Assembly (NCBI GenBank): GCA_001664505.1 | Contig: CP011806.1 | Location: 2,580,904 to 2,644,903 of the forward strand | Source of the DNA: Acidobacteria bacterium Mor1 | GTDB lineage: Bacteria > Acidobacteriota > Polarisedimenticolia > Polarisedimenticolales > Polarisedimenticolaceae | Reading direction: 5' to 3' | DNA length: 64,000 nucleotides | Shown here: positions 24,371 to 32,860 of the stretch, in pieces | Position numbering within the stretch: the stretch's first letter is position 1 | Layout: each line of letters starts with the position of its first letter | The notes under the pieces: model-generated | Seen by the model: the letters and a program-made list of their open reading frames with translations, nothing else | What the model was told of the DNA's origin: nothing | The model's database searches: none | Translations under genes and position numbers: made by a program

Positions 24371-26998
24371 CTAGCTTGCAGGCTGGGCTTCGAGCACCAC
24401 CTCTTCGGCGGGCTCGCGCAGGTTGTAGCGGGAGGCCATGGTCGCGCCGTAGGCCCCGCAGTTTTCGATCAGCAGCCAGTCGCCGGGCTCGGTGCGCGGC
24501 AGCAAACGGTCCCGGCCGAGCACGTCGCTGCTCTCGCAGATCGGGCCGACCACGTGGGCGTAGCCGTCGGCAGGTTCCCCCAGGCGGCTCAGGTTGTGGA
24601 TCGCGTGCCAGGCGCCGTAGAGCGCCGGACGCATCAGCGAGTTCATCCCGGTGGCCAGGCCGACGAAGCGCACGCCTCCCTTGTCCCGCACCAGGTTGAC
24701 CGGCGCGATCAGCACGCCGGCCTCGCTCACCAGGTAGCGACCCGGCTCCATCCGCAGCTCGACGGCGCCGAGGCCGCTACGAATCTGATCCAACGACGAC
24801 TCGACATGGTCCAGGTCCAGCGGATCCTGCCCCGGCCTTTCGACGACCCCCAGGCCGCCGCCGAGATCGAGCCAGCGTAGCTCCGGAATCGAGGACGCTG
24901 CCTTGAGCGCCAGCGCCGTGCGGGCCCAGGCGCCGGCGTCCCGCACGCCGCTGCCGACGTGGGCGTGGAGCCCGATGACCCGGGCGCCTGCGGCCGCCGA
25001 GGCTTCGAGAATGCTCTCCATGTCCTCGGCCGGGTGGCCGAACTTGGAGTTGGCGCCGGCGGTGCGCACCTTCTGGTGATGCCCCAGACCGCCGCCGGGA
25101 TCGACCCGGATGCCCAGCTCGACGCCACGGAACAGATCGCCGGCCAGCGCCAGGATCTCGGGGCTGTCGATGGTGACCTCGGCGCCCAGATCCATCGCCT
25201 CGGTGTACTCGGCGGGGGCGGCGAAGTTGGGGGTGAACAGAATCGGCACCCCGGCCCCACAGACCTTGCGGGCGTGGCGTACCTCGTCGATGGAGACGCA
25301 CTCGAGACCGAAGCCCTGGTCCCGCACGGTCTCCAACACCCGCGGGTGGTTGTTGGCCTTCATCGAGTAGTAGAAGCGGCCGACGCTCGGGATCTTCTCG
25401 CGGAGTGCCGCGGCGCGGGCGGCCACGGTCTCCAGGTCGTAGACGTAGCGGGGCTTGCCGTCACCGGTCAGCTCCAGCAAGGCGTCACGGCGCCGGGCCC
25501 ACCAGGGAGCCGGCGGCGTATCGGTCGCGTCGTCCGCACTCGGCACCTGCACCGTGCCGTGGCGCGCCGCTTCCAGCGCCTCCCAGCTCGGGCCGAAGCG
25601 CGGGTCGGACTCCCGATCACTCTGGGACGGGAACAACCGCGCGTGAAGGCTCTCGACCAGCGGCGCGGCATCCCCCTCGTCGACGACGAAGGAGAGGTTG
25701 AGGTCCTCGGACGACTCGGTGACCAGGTGCACCTGATGCTCCCGGAAGACCGACATCGCCGGACCGAGCTCGTGGAGCACCGTGCGGATCTTGCGGCCGA
25801 CGATGGAGACCACGGCGCAGGGATGCACCACTTCGACCTTGCTCATCTTGCTCAGCCGGTCAATCAGCGCGGCGAAAGTCTCCCCCTGGACGCCGCCGGG
25901 AATGCGATCGAGGGTCACGGTGACCGCCGACTCCGACGTCGCGACCAGGTCGATGGAGATACCGAGTTCTTCGAAGGGGCGGAAGGCGCGGGCGAGGAAG
26001 CCCGAGGCCTCCCACATCTTGAGGGTCGACATGGTCAGCATGGTCACGCCGCGGCGGCAGACCACCGCCATCACGGCGGGACCGCTGTCCTCGTAGTCGG
26101 CGATACGGGTGCCCGCCGCTTCCGGGTCCTGGCTGTTGCGGATGGTCAGCGGAATGCGCGAAGCCGCCACCGGGCCGAGACAGCGGGGGTGCAGCACCTT
26201 GGCACCCATGGCCGCCAGCTCCTGGGCCTCGCGATAGCCGATCAATCCGATCAGCCGCGCACTCGGGATCTGCCGGGGGTCGGCGGTGAACATGCCGTGG
26301 ACGTCGGTCCAGACCTCCAGGCGTTCGGCGTCGAACAGCGCCGAGAACAGCGCCGCCGAGGTATCGCTGCCGCCGCGGCCCAGCAGGCAGGTCTCGCCGT
26401 TGGGGGTGCGGGCGAGGAACCCCTGGGTCAGCACCAGCCGCGCGTCGCCGACCAGCTTCTCGGCGAACTCCGGATCGGTGCGGGCGGGCACGTCCGCGTC
26501 CAGGTAACGCATCGACTCGTGGTCGCGATAGCCGTGGTGGCTCTGCAGGAAGTCGCGGGCATCGACCCAGCTCGGGTCGAGGCCGTGGTGGCGCAGGATC
26601 GTCTCTCCCAACCGCGACGAGGCCATCTCGCCGAAGGACATCACCCGGGCGCGCAGCCGGGGCGAAGCCTCCTGGGTCAAGCGCACCCCTTCGAGCAGAC
26701 GCCCCAGGTCGTCGAGCAGTTCATGAACCGGCTCGAACTCCTGCCGCTCCAGGGGGACCTCTTCGGAGAGGGTCTGGTGGGCGTCCCGTAGCCAGCTGAA
26801 GGCGCGGCCGGGCTTGTCCTCCACCGATTCCTCGATGGCTTCTTCCAGATGATCGGAGACCCCGGCCAGGGCGGAGACCACCAGCAGCACCCGGTTCTCG
26901 GGCATCAACTGGCGCGCCCGCTGGGCGATCACCTCCCAGGTCCTGGCCGACGCGACCGAGGTCCCGCCGAACTTCAACACGACCCAGCGATCGCTCAT
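24371..26998 (-). CDS. Bifunctional aspartate kinase / diaminopimelate decarboxylase
   Basis: One 875-residue polypeptide joins the first and last enzymes of lysine synthesis. Residues 1-460 are aspartate kinase: VLKFGGTSV, LLGRGGSDTSAAL and two ACT-type regulatory segments (ISIDLVATSESAVTVT, VVSIVGRKI). Residues 490-875 are PLP-dependent diaminopimelate decarboxylase: the Schiff-base lysine K547 in YYSMKANN, HAHVGSG (H680), DLGGGLG, MEPGRYLV, and CESSD (C821, E822) from the partner subunit active site. Such LysC-LysA fusions are known in some bacteria, for example Xanthomonas. A linear route from aspartate to lysine with shared feedback control is likely. Its ATG overlaps the peptidase stop by 4 bp. 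Confidence 0.95.
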   Translation of the reverse strand: MSDRWVVLKFGGTSVASARTWEVIAQRARQLMPENRVLLVVSALAGVSDHLEEAIEESVEDKPGRAFSWLRDAHQTLSEEVPLERQEFEPVHELLDDLGRLLEGVRLTQEASPRLRARVMSFGEMASSRLGETILRHHGLDPSWVDARDFLQSHHGYRDHESMRYLDADVPARTDPEFAEKLVGDARLVLTQGFLARTPNGETCLLGRGGSDTSAALFSALFDAERLEVWTDVHGMFTADPRQIPSARLIGLIGYREAQELAAMGAKVLHPRCLGPVAASRIPLTIRNSQDPEAAGTRIADYEDSGPAVMAVVCRRGVTMLTMSTLKMWEASGFLARAFRPFEELGISIDLVATSESAVTVTLDRIPGGVQGETFAALIDRLSKMSKVEVVHPCAVVSIVGRKIRTVLHELGPAMSVFREHQVHLVTESSEDLNLSFVVDEGDAAPLVESLHARLFPSQSDRESDPRFGPSWEALEAARHGTVQVPSADDATDTPPAPWWARRRDALLELTGDGKPRYVYDLETVAARAAALREKIPSVGRFYYSMKANNHPRVLETVRDQGFGLECVSIDEVRHARKVCGAGVPILFTPNFAAPAEYTEAMDLGAEVTIDSPEILALAGDLFRGVELGIRVDPGGGLGHHQKVRTAGANSKFGHPAEDMESILEASAAAGARVIGLHAHVGSGVRDAGAWARTALALKAASSIPELRWLDLGGGLGVVERPGQDPLDLDHVESSLDQIRSGLGAVELRMEPGRYLVSEAGVLIAPVNLVRDKGGVRFVGLATGMNSLMRPALYGAWHAIHNLSRLGEPADGYAHVVGPICESSDVLGRDRLLPRTEPGDWLLIENCGAYGATMASRYNLREPAEEVVLEAQPAS

Positions 26999-28239
26999 GC
27001 CGAGACCCCGCCTCCCATCAGCGCCTCGATCTCGGCGACGGTCTTGGGGATGCCCGGGCCCAGCACCCGGGCCTCGCTCTCGGTGACCAGCACGTCATCC
27101 TCGATGCGGATTCCGATGCCCTCGTCGTCCAGGTAGATCCCCGGCTCGACGGTGATCACCGCGCCCGGCGCCAGCGGCGCCAGCACATCGCCGACATCGT
27201 GGGTCTCGAGACCCAGATGATGGGAGGTGCCGTGGAGGAACTGCTCGGCGAAACCGGCCTGCTCGATCACCGCGTAGGCGGCGCGGTGCACGTCGCCCAG
27301 GGTCGCCCGGGGACGGCAGGCAGCAATCGCTGCTTCCTGTGCGGCCAGGACGACCTCGTAGACCTCCCGCTGGCGTTCGGAGAAGGTGCCGCCGGCCGGG
27401 AAGGTGCGGGAAATATCGCAACCGTAGCCGTCGATGGAGACACCGGTGTCGATCAGCACCAGATCGCCGTCGCCGATGGTGCCGGTGTTCTGGATGTAGT
27501 GCAGCTTGAGCGCGTTGGATCCTGCGCCGACGATCGGCGTGAAACCGTGGGTGCCGCCGTGGGCGCGGTAGGTGCGGGTGATCTCCGCCTCGACCTGGTA
27601 CTCCTTGGCGCCGGGGCGGGCCAGCGGCATGGCGCGGCCGAGGGCCTCGGCGGTGACCGCCAGGGCCCGCTCGATGGCGGCGACCTCCCGGGGATCTTTC
27701 AGCCGGCGCATCTCGGCGACGATCGGGGTGGCGTCCCGGATCGTCAGCCCGAAGAAGTTACGGCGGATGCGGTCGACCAGCTTGGTGTCGCTGTTGCCGG
27801 TGGCCGACAGGCCGACCGGGGCACCCCGGACCACGTGGAGGGTCTCGACCCGCGGAAGGACCTTGACCAACGCCTCTTCGAACTCCTGGACGTTGGCCAC
27901 GATGTCGACGCCGACGGCATCGGCCTGGACCGTGCCGGTGTTGGCGTCGCCGGCTTCCCCCCAGCGTTCGGCCATCGGGTCGGCGCCGGGCAGGAACAGC
28001 ACCTGGGTCGCCTCCCGGCCGTCGGAGTAGTTCGGTCCGGGATGGCGGCGACCGGAGCCGATGCGGAAGCTCTGTTTCGAGAGCAACAGCGCCCCGGCGG
28101 GCTCACGAATCCCGGTCAGGTAGAAGAAGCTCGGGTTGACCGTGGCGCCGGCGGCGCCGCGGACGAGGATCAGGCCGTCACCGGCCGCTCGGATCAGCGC
28201 CTCGCGCCGGGCGTGGTAGGGTTGTGCATCTTGCTGCAT
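26995..28239 (-). CDS. pepP: M24B aminopeptidase, Xaa-Pro aminopeptidase type
   Basis: The 414-residue protein is an aminopeptidase P (PepP-like) enzyme that releases the N-terminal residue before proline. The N-domain is followed by the pita-bread metallopeptidase domain. Its dinuclear metal ligands are visible: the aspartates of LIDTGVSIDGYGCDISRTFP, histidine in HGTSHHLGLETHD, and glutamates in VEPGIY and RIEDDVLV. It is probably cytoplasmic, with no export signal. CATACT lies about 30 bp upstream as a possible -10, and AGGAG is nearby. It is the first gene of the operon. Confidence 0.9.
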   Translation of the reverse strand: MQQDAQPYHARREALIRAAGDGLILVRGAAGATVNPSFFYLTGIREPAGALLLSKQSFRIGSGRRHPGPNYSDGREATQVLFLPGADPMAERWGEAGDANTGTVQADAVGVDIVANVQEFEEALVKVLPRVETLHVVRGAPVGLSATGNSDTKLVDRIRRNFFGLTIRDATPIVAEMRRLKDPREVAAIERALAVTAEALGRAMPLARPGAKEYQVEAEITRTYRAHGGTHGFTPIVGAGSNALKLHYIQNTGTIGDGDLVLIDTGVSIDGYGCDISRTFPAGGTFSERQREVYEVVLAAQEAAIAACRPRATLGDVHRAAYAVIEQAGFAEQFLHGTSHHLGLETHDVGDVLAPLAPGAVITVEPGIYLDDEGIGIRIEDDVLVTESEARVLGPGIPKTVAEIEALMGGGVSA

Positions 28240-28389
28240 ACGAATCCCGCTCCTGTTTTCAGAGGGGATGAGTATGCCTCAAAGTGGGGCCGGGTGCTCC
28301 TACCATGACTGCCACTGCGCAGGTAACGCAAAACGGCACCAGCCGACAAGGCAAGGGGCACCGCACAAAGGAAGCGTACGGCGCCGCGC

Positions 28390-29055
28390 CTAAAGCTCCC
28401 AAGCCCACTCAATGAGCTCACAGAGCACCCCGCAGCCATCCACACTCTCGCTCGTAGACCACCCGTTGAAGGTCGCGGTTCTTATTCGCCCTTCTTCGCA
28501 GACGGAAGCCAGAATTGGTGCACCGTCCTCGAACGGAGGATCTTGGACATGGTCCGACAGCTTCACAAGGTCGAAGTTCTCGAGTTGCTCAACAATCGCC
28601 TCAACCTTGGCACGACTCAGCTTGCGCAGTACTACGGGCTTCCCAACCTGCGCTGTCAGGAGGCCGCCTTCACCCTCGCCGCTGACCAAGAGCCACATCG
28701 CGCGGTAGCCCCACTGATTGCACTCCTCCACGTGCACCGAGCGCGCCAGGGTCCAGCCCTCTTCGTCGATCAGTCTTGCCGCCTTGTATCGCAGCTCCCA
28801 GTGGCCAACCATCGCCCCACAGATTCCCTCTTCGATGGGGCAGTCAAAGAATGACAAAGCGTGGCTTGGCGGCTGAGCCAGGAAAGCGACAAGCACGAGT
28901 AGACCAACCCTGAAACTCGCAGTCGCTGCTCGGCAAGAGGCGCCATCCCGCATAGCGATCCGTGCTACCGAGAACAATCGGAACTCCTCGCTGCTCTCAT
29001 CGCCTCGAGCAAACTCCAGGCTTCCTCGACATCGCACTTTCTTGGTGACCTTCAT
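28390..29055 (-). CDS. Hypothetical exported protein
   Basis: The 221-residue protein has no recognised family. ATG 29055 is chosen because GAGGAG lies six bases upstream; the open frame extends further but without a ribosome site. A hydrophobic stretch (about 48-65, VGLLVLVAFLAQ) before SHALS could be a signal peptide with a long charged leader, or a membrane anchor. The mature part has six or more cysteines (FDCPIEEGICG, VEECNQWG, SVCEEGR, DGCGVLCE). A C-terminal alpha/beta region contains LSRAKVEAIVEQLENFDLVKL. It is divergent from the subtilase gene. Confidence 0.6.
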   Translation of the reverse strand: MKVTKKVRCRGSLEFARGDESSEEFRLFSVARIAMRDGASCRAATASFRVGLLVLVAFLAQPPSHALSFFDCPIEEGICGAMVGHWELRYKAARLIDEEGWTLARSVHVEECNQWGYRAMWLLVSGEGEGGLLTAQVGKPVVLRKLSRAKVEAIVEQLENFDLVKLSDHVQDPPFEDGAPILASVCEEGRIRTATFNGWSTSESVDGCGVLCELIEWAWEL

Positions 29056-29291
29056 GGCGGGCTCCTCGGCTCTTCTGCGACGAGTATCCGACGAACCGAG
29101 GTGCGAGGCAAGACTTGCCGTGCGTAGGTGACCTCTCTCTGTAGCCCGCGTTTCGTGAGGGTTGCGTTCCGCGAAGGCTTCGCACTGCCTACCATTCGGA
29201 CTGCACAACACCACTCCTGAAACTTCAACCAGGGAAACCCACACCTCCACGGACTCCCCAACAGGTAGCCATCGATCAAGGAGGAAGAGCA

Positions 29292-31859
29292 TTGTCGAAA
29301 CGACTGATTCCCTTGTTTCTCATCACACTTTTCTTATCGGGTGCCGTCTGGGCCGAGCCGGACGGGTCGTCCGAACTGGCCATGCTGATTCCGCGCAGCG
29401 CCGGCGAGCGAGCCGAAGCGCTCCAATCGGGCCTGGACGTGGAACGGGATCTCGGCGCCGCCCTGTTGATTCGAGGCACCGAGACGGCACTCGATCTGCT
29501 GTCCCAGCGCTACCGGATCCGCAGCCTGCCCCCGACCGACGAGATCCGGCTCCACGGCGGACGAGTTGACTTCGAGTCCCTTCGCATGGACCTCGAGGCC
29601 CTCGAAGGGGAGGCCCTGACGCCGGTGGTGGTTGCGCTGGACGGCCCGTGGGACCCGGGTTGGATCCCGGCGCTCGAGAACCGAGGGGCTGCGGTCTCCG
29701 GCCTTGTGCCCCCCTACTCGGTGCTGCTGCGCGCCACGCCGGCCCAGTTGCGGGCCATGGACTCCCTGCCCTTCGTGCTCTCGGTCACGCCATACGAGCC
29801 GAGCTGGCGCATCTCCGAGCGCGCGCTGGACGCGACATCCCGGGACACGAGTCAGGTGTTTCAGATCCTCGCCTTTCCGGGAGCCGACCTGGATGCACTC
29901 CAGGAAGCCCTCGACCCGGCGACCCTGATCGCCCGCGGCAACATCCTGGACAAGCAGTACCTGCAGGCGCGACTGCCCGGCTCGGCGATCCTGGAGCTGG
30001 CCCAGCGGCCCGAGGTCGAGTGGATCGATCTCGACGTGCCTGGGCGCTCGATGAACGAAAAGGCGCGGGTCATCATGCAGACCGAGCGCACCTGGAACAG
30101 CACCCCCCCGGCCAACCTCGCCTTCTACAACCCGGTGTACGGCATCGGCGTCCATGGCGAAAGCCAGATCATCGCGGTGACCGACGAAGGCCTCAACGAC
30201 GCCCACGCCGCCTTCGGCCAATCCTCGCCGGCGAAACTGGAGGCGTTCTACATCCCCGCAAACCTGGACCCGACCTGCGGCTCCAACCCGCCGGTGCAGG
30301 CGACCATGACCGACCCGATGAATCACGGCACACCGGTCGCCTGCAGCGTGGCGGGCAACGACGTCGGATCCACCAACTACATGAGCGCGAACCTCTACGA
30401 CGGGATCGCCTTCCGTTCCCGGATCATCATGCAGGCGACCGGGGGGCCGGCTGGAGAATTCTGCATCCCCGACCCCTATATCGACGTGATCCAGGAACCC
30501 GCGTTCCAACAGGGCGCCATGGTGCACAACAACAGCTGGGGCCATGGCCCGCTCCCGGATATCGCGCCCGGGGGCACGCAGCTCGAGGGCACCTATTCGG
30601 CGCTGAGCCAGGCGATGGACGCCTGGCTCCACGACCCGTCCCACGCCGAGTCCGTGCAGGTATTCGCTGCCGGCAACTTCGGTGCACTCTGGTCGAATTC
30701 CAGCGTCTACGTGGCGCAGTCACTGTCCGACGAGGCCCAGGCCAAGAACGTCATCGCCGTGGGCGCCTCGAAGAACGGCGACTTCCGTCACGAGATGTAC
30801 AACTTCTCCAGTCGCGGACCGACCGATGACGGGCGGGTCAAGCCCGACGTGGTCGCTCCCGGAGAGTTCCTGATGTCCGCCGATGCGACGACCAGCGCCG
30901 GCTACTGGAATCAGGGCGAAGGAACCAGCTTCGCGGCGCCCTACATCTCCGGCACCGCCGCATTGGTTCGGGACTACTTCGAACAGGACGTGCATCCCGA
31001 CCCGACGGACCTGTCCATCGTCGGACCGATCGGGTCCGCGTTGGTCAAGGCCATGCTGATCAACTCGTCGGTCTGGCTCTGGACCCAATCGGCCTACGAG
31101 GGCTGCCAGGCGCCTGCAGACCCGCAGGACATCTACCCCGACGATTGCTACCCGAACTTCGACCAGGGCTACGGCCGGCCGGCTCTGGACAACGTGCTGG
31201 AACCGGCCGGCTATCGCGAGCTGATGGTCTGGCAGGACCGCAGCACCAAGGCCACGGTGGGTAGCAACTGGACCAAGACGATCAACCTGAAGGACACCTG
31301 GCAGGCGAGCTGTTCGTCCTTGCGGGTCACCCTGGCCTGGGTCGACCCGGCGGGCCAGCTCGCGGCGGGCCCCAAGCTGGTCAACGATCTGGACCTGACC
31401 GTCACGATCAAGCCCAATAGCGCCAACCCGACCGTTCTACTGGGCAACGAGCGCCTGAACGGTTCCGGGAACGCCGACTCGAGCAACAACGTCGAGGATG
31501 TGTTCTACGCGCCGGACCCGGCGCCGGCGGGCAAGAAGCTCAAGATCCGCATCGACGTCGATGGGATCAGCGGCCCGATGTCGCCCGGCGATGACCAACG
31601 CTTTGCCGTGGTGCTGACCTACGGCCCCTGCGCGGATCTGACTCCCTGCTTCGGCGTGGGCGGCTGCTACGCAGGGCCCGGAGACACGGTACCCGGCTCG
31701 ACTCCGCCGTCGGGTGGGGGCGGTTGCCAGGGCCACATCTACTCCACCGACGACTGCGGCGTGGACTGCGGTGAGGACCCGACGCCCTCGTGCAACCCGC
31801 CTCAGCCGCCGATCTTCCAGCCGCGGGACCCGATCCCATTCGATCCCATCGAGTTCTAG
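29292..31859 (+). CDS. Secreted subtilisin-like serine protease (S8)
   Basis: The 855-residue protein starts at TTG 29292, with AAGGAGG seven bases upstream. A signal peptide ends near VWA. A pro-region of about 250 residues follows. The S8 catalytic set is complete: D298 (IIAVTDEG), H345 (NHGTPVAC), oxyanion N414 (VHNNSWG) and S546 (EGTSFAAPYISG). The D-E-G in place of D-[ST]-G is a small departure. A C-terminal beta-jelly-roll (about 650-775) has LRVTLAWVDPAG and LVNDLDLTV, as in Kp-43-type subtilases. The Cys-rich, Pro-rich tail (PSGGGGCQGHIYS, CGVDCG, PQPPIFQPRDP) may anchor it. Predicted role: extracellular proteolysis. Confidence 0.93.
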   Translation: MSKRLIPLFLITLFLSGAVWAEPDGSSELAMLIPRSAGERAEALQSGLDVERDLGAALLIRGTETALDLLSQRYRIRSLPPTDEIRLHGGRVDFESLRMDLEALEGEALTPVVVALDGPWDPGWIPALENRGAAVSGLVPPYSVLLRATPAQLRAMDSLPFVLSVTPYEPSWRISERALDATSRDTSQVFQILAFPGADLDALQEALDPATLIARGNILDKQYLQARLPGSAILELAQRPEVEWIDLDVPGRSMNEKARVIMQTERTWNSTPPANLAFYNPVYGIGVHGESQIIAVTDEGLNDAHAAFGQSSPAKLEAFYIPANLDPTCGSNPPVQATMTDPMNHGTPVACSVAGNDVGSTNYMSANLYDGIAFRSRIIMQATGGPAGEFCIPDPYIDVIQEPAFQQGAMVHNNSWGHGPLPDIAPGGTQLEGTYSALSQAMDAWLHDPSHAESVQVFAAGNFGALWSNSSVYVAQSLSDEAQAKNVIAVGASKNGDFRHEMYNFSSRGPTDDGRVKPDVVAPGEFLMSADATTSAGYWNQGEGTSFAAPYISGTAALVRDYFEQDVHPDPTDLSIVGPIGSALVKAMLINSSVWLWTQSAYEGCQAPADPQDIYPDDCYPNFDQGYGRPALDNVLEPAGYRELMVWQDRSTKATVGSNWTKTINLKDTWQASCSSLRVTLAWVDPAGQLAAGPKLVNDLDLTVTIKPNSANPTVLLGNERLNGSGNADSSNNVEDVFYAPDPAPAGKKLKIRIDVDGISGPMSPGDDQRFAVVLTYGPCADLTPCFGVGGCYAGPGDTVPGSTPPSGGGGCQGHIYSTDDCGVDCGEDPTPSCNPPQPPIFQPRDPIPFDPIEF

Positions 31860-31883
31860 TCCGCGAGTGACCTGTTGATTGCG

Positions 31884-31908
31884 GGGGGGCGCCTTCACGG
31901 TGCCCCCC
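31884..31908 (+). terminator. GC-rich hairpin after the subtilase
   Basis: GGGGGGCGCC (31884-31893) pairs with GGTGCCCCCC (31899-31908) with one G-T pair and loop TTCAC. Only TT follows, so it may be a weak terminator or a 3'-end stabiliser. Confidence 0.45.
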
Positions 31909-32059
31909 TTCATGCTCACCTACCTGTTTCGGATCGCGAACCACAAGACAACTCAGCAAGGACCACCCCGACCCGCCCCAGGACTATGCTCCTGGCGGTC
32001 CCAGGGTCGAGGAGGTTCGCGGTTTGAACCGTCCGCTTTGTCGTCGAGTTCCTTGCACC

Positions 32060-32104
32060 GTCACTATGTCAAATATTGACATAGTGACCCTATCGTTCCA
32101 TATT
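32060..32104 (+). promoter_or_regulatory. Promoter-operator of the ParD/ParE module
   Basis: GTCACTATGTCAA (32060-32072) and TTGACATAGTGAC (32076-32088) are exact reverse complements around ATA. The second arm begins with a perfect -35, TTGACA (32076-32081). CATATT (32099-32104, four of six) lies 17 bp downstream, and ATG 32111 follows after six bases. Binding to the palindrome would block the -35, as expected for antitoxin autoregulation. The 200 bp upstream after the subtilase hold nothing else I can identify besides the hairpin. Confidence 0.75.
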
Positions 32105-32110
32105 CACGCC

Positions 32111-32458
32111 ATGCCCAATCGCCCCACCATGAACGTTTCGCTGCCCACCGAACTTGAAAAGTTCGTGCGCACACAGGTCGCGACCGGCCGCTTCAGCACG
32201 GCAAGCGAAGTCGTCCGGGAAGGGCTGCGCCTACTCGAGCAGGCTGAGCAGCGGCGACTGCTGGAAAAGTGGCTGGCCGAAGGGCTCACCAGAGCGGAAC
32301 GGGCCACCCTGCCACCCGGCATGCTCGACGAGTTCTCCGGCATCGTTCAGGGCAAGGTTGCCGAGGCAATGCGAGACCTCGAGCTGGGCAAGATCTCGGA
32401 CGGCCCCGCCGCGATGGCTCGCATCAAGAAACGCCTGGGCACTCGCCGACGGAATTGA
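32111..32458 (+). CDS. ParD-like antitoxin
   Basis: The protein has 115 residues. The N-terminal ribbon-helix-helix signature is typical of ParD antitoxins: MNVSLPTELEKFVRTQVATG then FSTASEVVREGLRLLEQ. It would bind the palindrome upstream and neutralise the toxin through its C-terminal half (MLDEFSGIVQGKVAEAMRDL), which is longer than in many ParDs. ATG 32111 fits the promoter (leaderless); ATG 32129 would start exactly at MNVSLP. Its stop overlaps the toxin start. Confidence 0.85.
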   Translation: MPNRPTMNVSLPTELEKFVRTQVATGRFSTASEVVREGLRLLEQAEQRRLLEKWLAEGLTRAERATLPPGMLDEFSGIVQGKVAEAMRDLELGKISDGPAAMARIKKRLGTRRRN

Positions 32459-32766
32459 GCTACGCGCTCACCAGAAGAGCTGAGCGCGACATCGATGAGA
32501 TCCTGGACTACATCGCCGAACAAGACAGCCTGGATCGGGCCTACGGTGTCCACCGGCGCTTCGTCGAGGCCTTCGAACTACTCGCGCGGAATCCACGGAT
32601 CGGGGCGCCAAGAAACCATTTGACGCCGCAGGCCGACCTACGCTGGTGGGTCGTCATCGGTTTCTCGGTGCTCTACCGGCCAGACCCGAGACCGCTGACC
32701 ATCATGCGCGTCCTTCACGGTGCGCGGGACATCGAGCGCATGGTCAAGCGCCGACCATCGAGCTAG
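32455..32766 (+). CDS. ParE/RelE-family toxin
   Basis: The 103-residue protein begins at TTG 32455, overlapping the antitoxin stop TGA (32456-32458), the usual coupled arrangement. RRAERDIDEILDYIAEQ, ELLARNPRIGAPR and VVIGFSVLYRPDPRPLTIMR match the ParE/RelE toxin fold (IGxxR.......YRI.Y). The last strand ends in RVLHGARDIERM, a strong ParE signature. ParE toxins poison DNA gyrase, whereas RelE-like members cleave mRNA; ParE is favoured by the partner and the HGARD motif. Confidence 0.87.
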   Translation: MSYALTRRAERDIDEILDYIAEQDSLDRAYGVHRRFVEAFELLARNPRIGAPRNHLTPQADLRWWVVIGFSVLYRPDPRPLTIMRVLHGARDIERMVKRRPSS

Positions 32767-32788
32767 CCCCACACTTGCGTATCCACAC

Positions 32789-32816
32789 AAAAATGCCGCG
32801 CCCGGATGGGCGCGGC
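32789..32816 (-). terminator. Rho-independent terminator of the acyl-CoA dehydrogenase gene
   Basis: GCCGCGCCC (32795-32803) and GGGCGCGGC (32808-32816) form a perfect 9-bp stem with a four-base loop. On the minus strand it is followed by a T-run (plus-strand A at 32789-32793). It lies 44 bp beyond the stop and also faces the toxin gene. Confidence 0.8.
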
Positions 32817-32860
32817 GGGAAATCGAAACAGAGGGGAAATCAGCCAAATAGTCGATGGAA

